Of a stretch of 64,000 bases of DNA, positions 10,348 through 17,884 are shown piece after piece. Each line of letters opens with the position of its first letter. Within the stretch, counting starts at the first letter, position 1. The DNA is taken from NCBI RefSeq assembly GCF_000520955.1, contig NZ_JACC01000001.1, forward strand, positions 62,001 through 126,000. Direction: 5' to 3'. A program made the translations under genes and the position numbers. The stretch comes from Aquimarina pacifica (GTDB lineage: Bacteria; Bacteroidota; Bacteroidia; Flavobacteriales; Flavobacteriaceae). The notes under the pieces are model-generated. The model did not search any database. It was given only the letters and a program-made list of their open reading frames with translations, and was not told the origin of the DNA.

Positions 10348-11112
10348 ATGAGAAACATATTATATTACATCCTATTACTTGTTAGTTTAACTATGTATTC
10401 GCAAACAACCGATTCGGGTATTGTAAACGGAAAAGTTCTAAATGCAAGTACAGATAAGTCGTTAGAAAATGTTCATATCGTTAATCTTAGTCAAGTAATA
10501 GGTACTATAACCAGTAGTGATGGTGATTTTTCTATACAAGCCAAAGTAAATGATACACTGTATTTTTCGTATATCGGATACAAACCTTTGCGAGCAAGAG
10601 TTACCAATGATTGGATTAAATATGGAGAGGTAAGAATAAAAATGACTGAACTAGGAATAGCTCTCGAAGAAATTGTTGTTGCCGATGTACAACTCACAGG
10701 ATACCTAGAAGTAGACGCAAAAAAAATACCTATATACAACAACTATAGATACGGAATTGCAGGACTCAATTCTGGATACGAAGGAGGAAGTAAACAACCT
10801 GGAGCGGTGAACAAAGTATTAGGTGCTATTTTTAACCCCGCAGATTTCCTGTATAATATGTTTAGTAAACGATCTACTGAGCTTCGAAAACTTCGAAAAA
10901 TGAAGAAAGATGATGAGATTCGAAATTTGCTAGAAACCAAGTTTGATCGAGCTACCTTAATGGCATTACTACAAATTGAGAGAATGGATATTGATGAGAT
11001 TTTACGCAATTGTAACTACTCAATTGATTTTATCAAATACGCCAATGATCTTCAGATTTTGGATGCAATAAGCGAATGTTACGAAGAATATAAAATTCTG
11101 GAAAGAAAGTAG
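10348..11112 (+). CDS. Exported protein with carboxypeptidase-like regulatory domain
   Basis: A protein of 254 residues, beginning MRNILYYILLLVSLTMYSQ, a signal peptide ending before QTTDSG. Residues about 25-105 are a CarboxypepD_reg-like beta-sandwich (GIVNGKVLNASTDKSLENVHIVN, ITSSDGDFSI, LYFSYIGYKP), the domain found at the N-terminus of TonB-dependent receptors and in stand-alone periplasmic proteins of Bacteroidetes. The rest is helical and charged (KRSTELRKLRKMKKDDEI) with no known domain and no outer-membrane barrel. The frame is open to a TTG at 10300 and an ATG at 10309; the ATG at 10348 is preferred because it starts the signal peptide. It converges with trmH 21 bases away. Confidence 0.78.
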   Translation: MRNILYYILLLVSLTMYSQTTDSGIVNGKVLNASTDKSLENVHIVNLSQVIGTITSSDGDFSIQAKVNDTLYFSYIGYKPLRARVTNDWIKYGEVRIKMTELGIALEEIVVADVQLTGYLEVDAKKIPIYNNYRYGIAGLNSGYEGGSKQPGAVNKVLGAIFNPADFLYNMFSKRSTELRKLRKMKKDDEIRNLLETKFDRATLMALLQIERMDIDEILRNCNYSIDFIKYANDLQILDAISECYEEYKILERK

Positions 11113-11133
11113 TACTCAAACCCTACATTTATT

Positions 11134-11793
11134 TCACTTCTTTTCGCCGTTATATCTAGCAATAATCTGATCATGACTTTTGATCACTTTCTTAGCCCAG
11201 TCCATTCTTTTTTCTAATTTTTGTTCTTCTGATAATTGCCAGTCGATCGTTGTTTTTTTTAATTCTGAGGTAACATGCTGTAAAATGATAGCCGCCGATA
11301 CTGATATATTAAGGCTTTCGGTAAAACCAACCATAGGAATATGCAATTTACTATCTGCTGCATCCAGTACAGCATTACTTAATCCCTGTTGCTCTCTGCC
11401 AAAGAAGAACGCAGCCGGTTGGCTAACATCAAAATCATACAACACCTTAGAATCATCATGAGGAGTTGTAGCTACGATCTGGTATCCCTTATTTTTTAAT
11501 GTCTGTATACATTCTTTTGTTGTCGGATATCTATGAACATCTACCCACTTCTGTGCCCCCATAGCAATCTCTCTATCAATTCGTTTCACGTTAACTTCTT
11601 CAATAACATGTACATCCTGAATCCCAAAAACATCACAGCTTCGAATCACAGCACTTGTATTATGAAGTTGATAAACATCTTCTACAGCGACAGTAAAATG
11701 ATGCGTCCTATCATTCAATACTTTTTTATTTAACCCCTTACGTCTTGGTGTAAGAAATGATTCTAAATACTCTAAAAGTTCTATATCTATCAT
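11134..11793 (-). CDS. trmH: tRNA (guanosine-2'-O)-methyltransferase, SpoU/TrmH family
   Basis: A 219-residue SPOUT-class methyltransferase. The three family motifs are present: NTSAVIRSCDVFG with the conserved Asn and Arg, FFFGREQQGLS, and the knot-forming IPMVGFTESLNISVSAAI. The N-terminal LTPRRKGLNKKVLNDRTHHFTVAVEDV and the C-terminal basic helix match TrmH, which methylates the ribose of G18 in the D-loop of tRNAs using S-adenosylmethionine. No partner genes are adjacent. Related SpoU enzymes methylate rRNA, but TrmH is the best fit. Confidence 0.88.
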   Translation of the reverse strand: MIDIELLEYLESFLTPRRKGLNKKVLNDRTHHFTVAVEDVYQLHNTSAVIRSCDVFGIQDVHVIEEVNVKRIDREIAMGAQKWVDVHRYPTTKECIQTLKNKGYQIVATTPHDDSKVLYDFDVSQPAAFFFGREQQGLSNAVLDAADSKLHIPMVGFTESLNISVSAAIILQHVTSELKKTTIDWQLSEEQKLEKRMDWAKKVIKSHDQIIARYNGEKK

Positions 11794-12842
11794 ATAAAGC
11801 TAAAATATAAAAAACATCTACTATTTATAGAATCACAACCAATTTTACAGAAAAGAACCACATTAAACCAATACTTCTAGAGTAAGATCACAAAGTAAAA
11901 TTCTGAAAGAACATGTTTCAAAAACAAACTAAGATAATTGTATCAATTTTAGAGACAACAAAATACACTATTTACTCTTTACTTGGCGAACTCTCGCCAC
12001 ACCAAAACCAAATAGTTATTACCTGATAGATTAACAGTAAAATAAGAAGAATCCCAAAAAATAATGAAGACTATAAATAAAATCATGCATAACGTAGTCG
12101 TTAATAAAAGAATGATTCGTTAAAACCATCCTTTTATTAAACACACTACCTGTCCAGTCAAGTTTATAAGGTCCCCATAATAATTTTCTACTTTAACAAA
12201 CAGCCCCAATAATCAAAAAAGTACAGATCATAGACTACCATAAAAACATACAATATATTGAGTAATTTCAAGATGTTATTTTTAACTCTAAATGTATTGA
12301 ACACTTAGAGTAATAATAAATACCTCCTTTTAGGTAAAAAAATCTGGAAAACTCGAATTGATAGCCTATTCACAATAATTGATTTACGATTTAATCGTTA
12401 TTCAAACCCCAATTTTATTGACTCGCCTAAGTTCTAAAATTGCAGGGTTATTACTATTTAAATTTTATTACTTCTAAAATATTGATACCTGATTATTACC
12501 ATAATATATAAATACAAAAAGTAAAGCACGAACCATGTATCAAACTAGTTATAAACACATATCCAAATGCCATAATAAATATAGGCACAAATTGTTAAAT
12601 GTATTCGTTTAAAGAACGCATAATTAATGCGGTATAACAGTAAAACCTCATAAACCCCATTAAATCAGTAGAATAAACCTTAAACTATTCACAAGTAAAT
12701 TTTAACAAAGTATGTATAGTCCCTAGAAATGTAAAAACATAAACCACAGTTCCTTTTAAAATTTGATTAAATGAACCCCATCTTTACACTACACATATAT
12801 CAGTAAATAAAAACAATCATACACCTTAATATAATGCGCAAA
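11794..12842. other. Long gene-free stretch
   Basis: More than 1 kb with stops in all frames and no ORF that I would call. A short perfect hairpin, TGGCGA-actc-TCGCCA, lies at 11984-11999. A minus-strand frame through it reads ...YFTVNLSGNNYLVLVWREFAK and stops, which could be a gene remnant but is too short to assign. No tRNA fold or insertion-sequence ends were found by eye. Confidence 0.5.
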
Positions 12843-12882
12843 AAACTCCTTACTTCTTATAAACTTAAGAAGTAAGGAGTTT
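12843..12882 (-). terminator. Strong rho-independent terminator
   Basis: A perfect 16-base stem (AAACTCCTTACTTCTT with its complement), 8-base loop and a T6 tract on the minus strand, 35 bases beyond the endonuclease stop codon. Confidence 0.8.
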
Positions 12883-12916
12883 CTGATAAAATAAAAATAA
12901 TCTCTATATGACTACA

Positions 12917-14854
12917 TTATTTCTTAATAAACTTTTTGGTTATTTGTTTTCCATCTTCTTCTTCTACAATTGTAAAATAGAATCCAGGAGATAATGAACT
13001 CACTTCTATAGGAGTATTACTTATAACTTGACCTTTCTTTATTATCTGACCAATATGATTAACTATACTAAAAGTAGTATTTTTAGACAATGTTCTAATC
13101 GTAATAATATCCTTGGCTGGATTAGGAAACAACTCAAAATCAACATTAGTAAACTCTTTTTCTACTGACTCATCATATATTTTTGATGAGGTTGTTACAC
13201 AAAAAGCATTTGAATCTATACTACTAAATGCTCCGCCAGAAGCCAAAGTAGTCCCTGTGCTTGTCTCTGTTAATTCATAAGATCCATAACCATAACTACA
13301 ACAGATACCATCACCATATTCATCTTCTACAATCAAAGTATAGCATCCAGCATCTAACGATCTCGAAAGAGTGATCGTAGACCCATCACTTTGGGATCCA
13401 TAAGTACCACCAGAATACACTATCGAATTATTATCATCAATTATTTGCCAGCTGGTTTCTTCTGGGTAGTTATCAAAAGTTATTGTTAGCGCCACATCTA
13501 CTGAAGAATCACCTCCACCAGTATTTCCTCCCGAAGTAGAAAAACTAATATCATCTACTGCCATATCACCTTGCCATGTTGTACCGGTAACTCCATTAAA
13601 ACGCAACTGAATCTCACTTCCTAGATAAGATGATAAATCCACCGATGCTTCTTGCCAAGAATTTCCTTGATTTCCAGATCTACTCCAGATAGAAGTCCAA
13701 CTTGTACCATTAAGACTGATCTCTAAACTAAGACTACCCATTGCGCTTGAACCATATAAGTGATATTGAAAAGAGAAGTCCGCTTGACTTGCATTACTAA
13801 TATCAAAGCATGGTGAATATAAAATTGCTTCTTTACTCGAGTAATTCGGACTCGAAGATTCCATATAAATATAATAAGAACCTGCGCTTGCTGAACTAGG
13901 TCCTGTATTACTTGATGCCGTCGACCCTGAATTTCTTGTCCAATCAAAATCATCTGTAGAAGCTTGTTTCCATTGACCAAAGCCACTTTCAAAACTTTCA
14001 TTATACGGAAAAGAAGTTATTGTAGCATCACATAATTCGTTATCTCCTCCTCCATCACCGGTACCTCCATCTCCAAATAAATCCTCTGCCTGTGCTCCTC
14101 CCCAAATTTCTGTAGCAAAAGCAGGATTATCGATAAATGGGTTTCTATTACCTTGCAACCCTTCTAATATAGGATTACGCTGTTCTTCTAGTTGAGAAAC
14201 CGGATCTTCAGCATTCCAATCCAGAAATAAATCAATCATATTAGCATCACTAGAAACTGAGCTTCCTTCCCCCACGTTAGTAGGTAAACATCGACTACCA
14301 TATCTAATATACATGTACATCATCATACGAGCTACATCTCCTTTAAACTCATCCCCAGGATACCAATACCCTTGAGAAGTCGTTCCGGCATTACCCGATC
14401 CATCTGCAAACTTTTTATTTCCTCGACTAGAATTAGCAGTAATATCTGAAGGTCTTAGATGATGTGCATCTGCTCCCGGACCCGAAGTACCTAAATCAGG
14501 CTCCCCTAATGATTTTGGATAGGTATGCTCGCGATTCCAATTACCCGAATTACCTCCATTTTCGTCTACCCCACGAGTTCTATCTGTTGATAAGTCTCCA
14601 TCAGTATCATCATATCCATAAATTAAAATAACTTGAGAAGAGTTTGTTGGGTTTACATCAGCTAATTTTAAAGCATCCCAAACACCAGGGGTATAGGACA
14701 AAAAATTAGTATGTGTATTGGTTACTTTATCCGACAATTCATTCATTAATGATTGACCGGTAAGAGTCAAATCGACATCATCATAATACGAAGGAATTTG
14801 ACAATATCCTGAAATAGAAATTAATAGGAATACTACTAAAAATGTATTTTTCAT
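12917..14854 (-). CDS. Secreted endonuclease I with adhesion domains and T9SS sorting tail
   Basis: A protein of 645 residues, with signal peptide ending ISGYCQ. Residues about 25-235 match the endonuclease I family (EndA/NucM): DGDLSTDRTRGVDENGG, WNREHTYPKSLG with the catalytic-site His, DAHHLRPSD, NSSRGNKKF and EFKGDVARMMMYMY. A jelly-roll/MAM-like module follows (FPYNESFESGFGQWKQ...WQGDMAVDDISF). Next is a short domain with YGDGICCSYGYGSY, and then a type A T9SS sorting domain (FELFPNPAKDIITIRT...SPGFYFTIV). The enzyme should be secreted through T9SS to the cell surface or medium and digest DNA for nutrients or from biofilms. The ATG at 14854 starts the signal; an upstream TTG is ignored. 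Confidence 0.9.
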   Translation of the reverse strand: MKNTFLVVFLLISISGYCQIPSYYDDVDLTLTGQSLMNELSDKVTNTHTNFLSYTPGVWDALKLADVNPTNSSQVILIYGYDDTDGDLSTDRTRGVDENGGNSGNWNREHTYPKSLGEPDLGTSGPGADAHHLRPSDITANSSRGNKKFADGSGNAGTTSQGYWYPGDEFKGDVARMMMYMYIRYGSRCLPTNVGEGSSVSSDANMIDLFLDWNAEDPVSQLEEQRNPILEGLQGNRNPFIDNPAFATEIWGGAQAEDLFGDGGTGDGGGDNELCDATITSFPYNESFESGFGQWKQASTDDFDWTRNSGSTASSNTGPSSASAGSYYIYMESSSPNYSSKEAILYSPCFDISNASQADFSFQYHLYGSSAMGSLSLEISLNGTSWTSIWSRSGNQGNSWQEASVDLSSYLGSEIQLRFNGVTGTTWQGDMAVDDISFSTSGGNTGGGDSSVDVALTITFDNYPEETSWQIIDDNNSIVYSGGTYGSQSDGSTITLSRSLDAGCYTLIVEDEYGDGICCSYGYGSYELTETSTGTTLASGGAFSSIDSNAFCVTTSSKIYDESVEKEFTNVDFELFPNPAKDIITIRTLSKNTTFSIVNHIGQIIKKGQVISNTPIEVSSLSPGFYFTIVEEEDGKQITKKFIKK

Positions 14855-15070
14855 GGTTTGTGGTGAGTTTGTGATATACAAATTATAATTAAGCGATCTA
14901 AACTAACGCTATAATATTAACATAGCAAGCAGCGCACGTTACCAAATAGTTACGTAAGTTGTTGATAATATAGATATTAAACAAAACTCAAGTGTTAAAA
15001 CACTGAAAAAGAATAATTTAAAAACCAAAAAAAATGTTAATAAGTTATTTCGATGAGACTTATTCATGAC

Positions 15071-15802
15071 TTATACCTCGTAGTAGACTTCCTTAAAAGG
15101 AACTCTAAATCTAGGTCCATATATTCCTTTTTCATCACGTATACCACATCCTATAACCATATTGATTTCTGCCCCATGCGGTATACCCAAAATACTCTTT
15201 ATTCTTAGGGTATCACTTCCTTCCATCGGACAGGTATCATAACCAATTGCGGCCATGCTAATCATAAAATTCTGAGCAGCCAATCCGCAACTTTTATGAG
15301 CAACAATTCTCATATCACTTTTTCGTACCTGTCTATATATTGGCTTAAAAAGTCCAATAGACCAAAAAAAGCCATATTTTAACCAGCCCAAAATTCCAGC
15401 AAAATCAAAATAAACAGTTGGTATTAATTTTTTATAATAATTGAAAGCAAATTTTTCTCTTTTAGAGTAACTCTCAAAACTTTTGTTTCCATATACACTT
15501 TTCAAAAATTCTATATTGCTTTTTCTGCGCTTTCGCCATAAATCCTTCCGAACAACAACTACAACTAATTGCTTTGCCGTTTTCGCAGCGTTTTGACCAA
15601 GACATGCTTTAGTCATTTTTACCATTGTATCTGGAGTCGTAATATGATAGAATTCCCATAATTGCATATTGCTACTAGTTGCAGCTAATGTGGCATTCTT
15701 TATACATGTTCGCACCAACTCGGTATCGATTTCTTTGTCTTGTCTAAAAACACGCACAGATCTCCTATATTCAATAGCCTCTGTTACTATTTTTTCTTTC
15801 AT
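15071..15802 (-). CDS. Nitroreductase family protein
   Basis: At 243 residues it fits the nitroreductase fold: the N-terminal RRSVRVFRQDKEID with FMN-binding Arg/Ser, ATLAATSSNMQLWEFYHI (SN.Q.W. motif), and near the end GLAAQNFMISMAAIGYDTCPMEG and LGIPHGAEINMVIGCG. It would be a flavin enzyme using NAD(P)H on nitro, quinone or ene compounds; the real substrate is unknown. A central insert (residues about 95-160, rich in aromatic and basic residues) is longer than in typical members. It is divergent from the six-cysteine peptide gene at 15946 with 143 bases between them. A functional link with the peptides is only a possibility. Confidence 0.82.
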   Translation of the reverse strand: MKEKIVTEAIEYRRSVRVFRQDKEIDTELVRTCIKNATLAATSSNMQLWEFYHITTPDTMVKMTKACLGQNAAKTAKQLVVVVVRKDLWRKRRKSNIEFLKSVYGNKSFESYSKREKFAFNYYKKLIPTVYFDFAGILGWLKYGFFWSIGLFKPIYRQVRKSDMRIVAHKSCGLAAQNFMISMAAIGYDTCPMEGSDTLRIKSILGIPHGAEINMVIGCGIRDEKGIYGPRFRVPFKEVYYEV

Positions 15803-15945
15803 AATTCTAAATCTATTTAGCCTCCTTTAATATAACCGAAAACAAGTACTTATCGAGATAAATTCCTTACTTTTTCTACTGATTACACCTTGTTGATTTT
15901 CAAATATTTAATTTAAATTTATATTCTAATTCAAACTCACAGACA

Positions 15946-16134
15946 ATGAAAAAAATCTTAAATTTATCAGGAGTTCGCGAACTTTCAAAGCGACAACAGC
16001 AACAAATCAAAGGAAGTGCTATTTACATAAGTTGTTGTGGCACTAACCAATGCCGAATCACTCTTTCTAGTGGAGCTAGTTTTTGTGAACCGGGACGATG
16101 TAATCGTTTTGGAAGCAGCTGTATACTCTATTAA
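15946..16134 (+). CDS. Six-cysteine leader peptide 1 (putative secreted natural-product precursor)
   Basis: Sixty-two residues. The N-terminal 24 (MKKILNLSGVRELSK, then RQQQQIKGSA) match the leader seen in many small Bacteroidetes peptides, related to double-glycine leaders processed by peptidase-containing ABC exporters; here the site reads GS. The core has six cysteines in the order CC-x4-C-x10-C-x4-C-x6-C and ends ILY. Peptide 2 (16406) has the same framework. No exporter or modification enzyme lies next to it, apart from the divergent nitroreductase. An element CTAATTCAAACT is found 20 bases before the ATG, as in peptide 2. It could be a bacteriocin, a signal or a disulfide-rich effector; unproven. 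Confidence 0.75.
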   Translation: MKKILNLSGVRELSKRQQQQIKGSAIYISCCGTNQCRITLSSGASFCEPGRCNRFGSSCILY

Positions 16135-16157
16135 CTATTTTTTTAAAAACTAGATCT

Positions 16158-16187
16158 AAAGCAAGCTTTTTTAGCTTGCTTTTTTTA
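16158..16187 (+). terminator. Rho-independent terminator after peptide 1
   Basis: Arms GCAAGCT and AGCTTGC with a 5-base loop and a T7 tract. It separates peptide 1 from peptide 2, so each has its own transcript. Confidence 0.8.
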
Positions 16188-16405
16188 ATCAATGTAGCTT
16201 TAAACATAACTTTTGACCACCTAATATATACACACAAACCTTACTACTTCTCTTTTTTAGCCCAGTTAAGTCAAACATACAAAAAGTACTTTTTGGCATC
16301 CATCTTTTGATATTGGTTAAAATAATGATAATCACTGAAAACCGTGCATTCGTTTTCGGGAACCATTTTTACATTTAAGCATTACTAATTCAAACTTATT
16401 ATAAC

Positions 16406-16588
16406 ATGAAAAAAATCTTAGATTTAAAAGGGGTTCAAGAACTCTCAAAAAAACAACAACAGCGAATTTCAGGAAGTGCAACGGCAATTACTTGTTGTAG
16501 CCGAAGTAAATGTAGAATTTCATTCCCAGGAGGAAGCATTTGCGAACCAGGAGACTGTTCTACAGGAATTTGTAGACTTCTCTATTAA
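16406..16588 (+). CDS. Six-cysteine leader peptide 2 (paralogue of peptide 1)
   Basis: Sixty residues, clearly a duplicate of the peptide at 15946. The leader is almost identical (MKKILDLKGVQELSK, then KQQQRISGSA). The core keeps CC-x4-C-x9-C-x4-C-x4-C, the shared CEPG turn between cysteines 4 and 5, and the closing LLY. Differences are concentrated in the core between cysteines, while the leader and cysteines are held, as expected for precursor peptides with diversified products. The 270 bases upstream hold no gene, and the conserved CTAATTCAAACT element is 21 bases before the ATG. Confidence 0.75.
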   Translation: MKKILDLKGVQELSKKQQQRISGSATAITCCSRSKCRISFPGGSICEPGDCSTGICRLLY

Positions 16589-16597
16589 CCTGAAAAA

Positions 16598-16632
16598 AAG
16601 GTACATTCATCTTACATTTGATGAATGTACCT
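16598..16632 (-). terminator. Terminator of pta-ackA
   Basis: A perfect 12-base stem (GGTACATTCATC and complement) with an 8-base loop; the T7 tract lies on the minus strand, so it mainly ends ackA, although peptide 2 converges on it. Confidence 0.7.
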
Positions 16633-16642
16633 CTTAGAAAAA

Positions 16643-17827
16643 TTATGATATCAAATCAAATGATTGTTTTGCTATTTCTAACTCTTCATTTGTAGGGATA
16701 ACCAGTATTTTTACTTTTGAAGAAACTGTACTTATATCACGGATTTCTTTAGATCTCACACTGTTCTTTTCTTCATCTAACTGGATCCCTAAAAAATCTA
16801 GATTCTCACAAGCCAATTGTCGCATAAAATCAGAATTTTCTCCGATACCAGCAGTAAAAACAATAGCGTCTAGGCCATTAAGTACAGAACAATAAGAACC
16901 AATAAACTTCTTAATCCTGTAGGCATTCATCTCTAAGGCAAGTTGACATTGTTTATTTCCTTTTTCTGCTTCAGATTCGATATCTCGTAAATCACTATAA
17001 CCTGTTAATCCCAACATACCGCTTTCTTTCTGCAAAAGAGTGCTTACTTTTTCTATCGAATAACCCAAATTGCTTACCAAGTAAAAAATCACGGCAGGGT
17101 CGATATCTCCACATCTTGTACCCATAATAAGACCATTCATAGGAGCAAAACCCAAGGTATGATCAATACTTTTTCCATCTTCTACAGCGGTCATACTACA
17201 TCCGTTACCTAAATGAATCGTAATAACTTTAGAACTCGTTTTTCCTAAAAAATCAATTGCTTTTTCTGAAACATATTTATGACTCGTACCATGAAATCCA
17301 TATAGTCTTATTTTTTCTTCATCTAAAAACTTTGAGGGAATAGCATATCTATATGCTTTATCAGGAATCGTTTGATGAAAAGCAGTATCAAAAACAGCTA
17401 CTTGTGTTGCTTTAGAAAAAATTTCCTCGGCAACCAATATTCCTTGTAAGTTAGCCGGATTATGCAAAGGTGCCAAGGAAGAAAGTTCTTCTATTTTTTG
17501 TTTTACTTCGTCATTTATTACGACTGTTTTAGCAAAAGTGCTTCCACCATGAACAACTCGATGTCCTACAAGATCAATTTCTGAAGCCGAACGAATTACC
17601 CCCACATTGGCATCCATAAGGTATGTTGATATTAATTGCAATCCTTCTTTATGATTTTTGATTGTATCAACTTTTTCAATCGTATTATCATTTGATTGGT
17701 ACTTAATTACTGCATCTTCTAAACCTATACGTTCTACCAAACCCGAACAAACAACCTTTGCTTCTGGCATTACGAACAATTGAAATTTTATTGAAGAACT
17801 TCCTGAATTTAAAACGAGTATTTGCAT
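16643..17827 (-). CDS. ackA: Acetate kinase
   Basis: The 394-residue length is normal for AckA. Family motifs are LVLNSGSSSIKF at the start, VGHRVVHGG, AVFDTAFHQTIP, YGFHGTSHKYV, VITIHLGNGCSM, LGFAPMNGLIMGTRCGDIDPAV and VFTAGIGENS. It interconverts acetyl phosphate plus ADP with acetate plus ATP in the cytosol. It follows pta with 57 bases between them and both are minus strand, forming the usual pta-ackA operon that makes ATP from acetyl-CoA overflow or allows acetate use. The terminator at 16598 closes the operon. Confidence 0.96.
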   Translation of the reverse strand: MQILVLNSGSSSIKFQLFVMPEAKVVCSGLVERIGLEDAVIKYQSNDNTIEKVDTIKNHKEGLQLISTYLMDANVGVIRSASEIDLVGHRVVHGGSTFAKTVVINDEVKQKIEELSSLAPLHNPANLQGILVAEEIFSKATQVAVFDTAFHQTIPDKAYRYAIPSKFLDEEKIRLYGFHGTSHKYVSEKAIDFLGKTSSKVITIHLGNGCSMTAVEDGKSIDHTLGFAPMNGLIMGTRCGDIDPAVIFYLVSNLGYSIEKVSTLLQKESGMLGLTGYSDLRDIESEAEKGNKQCQLALEMNAYRIKKFIGSYCSVLNGLDAIVFTAGIGENSDFMRQLACENLDFLGIQLDEEKNSVRSKEIRDISTVSSKVKILVIPTNEELEIAKQSFDLIS

Positions 17828-17884
17828 ATTTTCTTACAAGTCAACCCTCTAAGATCAGAAGGTCAACACTTTTTTATATTTTAA

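Noticed and set aside
11984-11999. Hairpin TGGCGA-actc-TCGCCA as a terminator or insertion-sequence end
   Set aside because: There is no T tract and no matching inverted copy was seen nearby.
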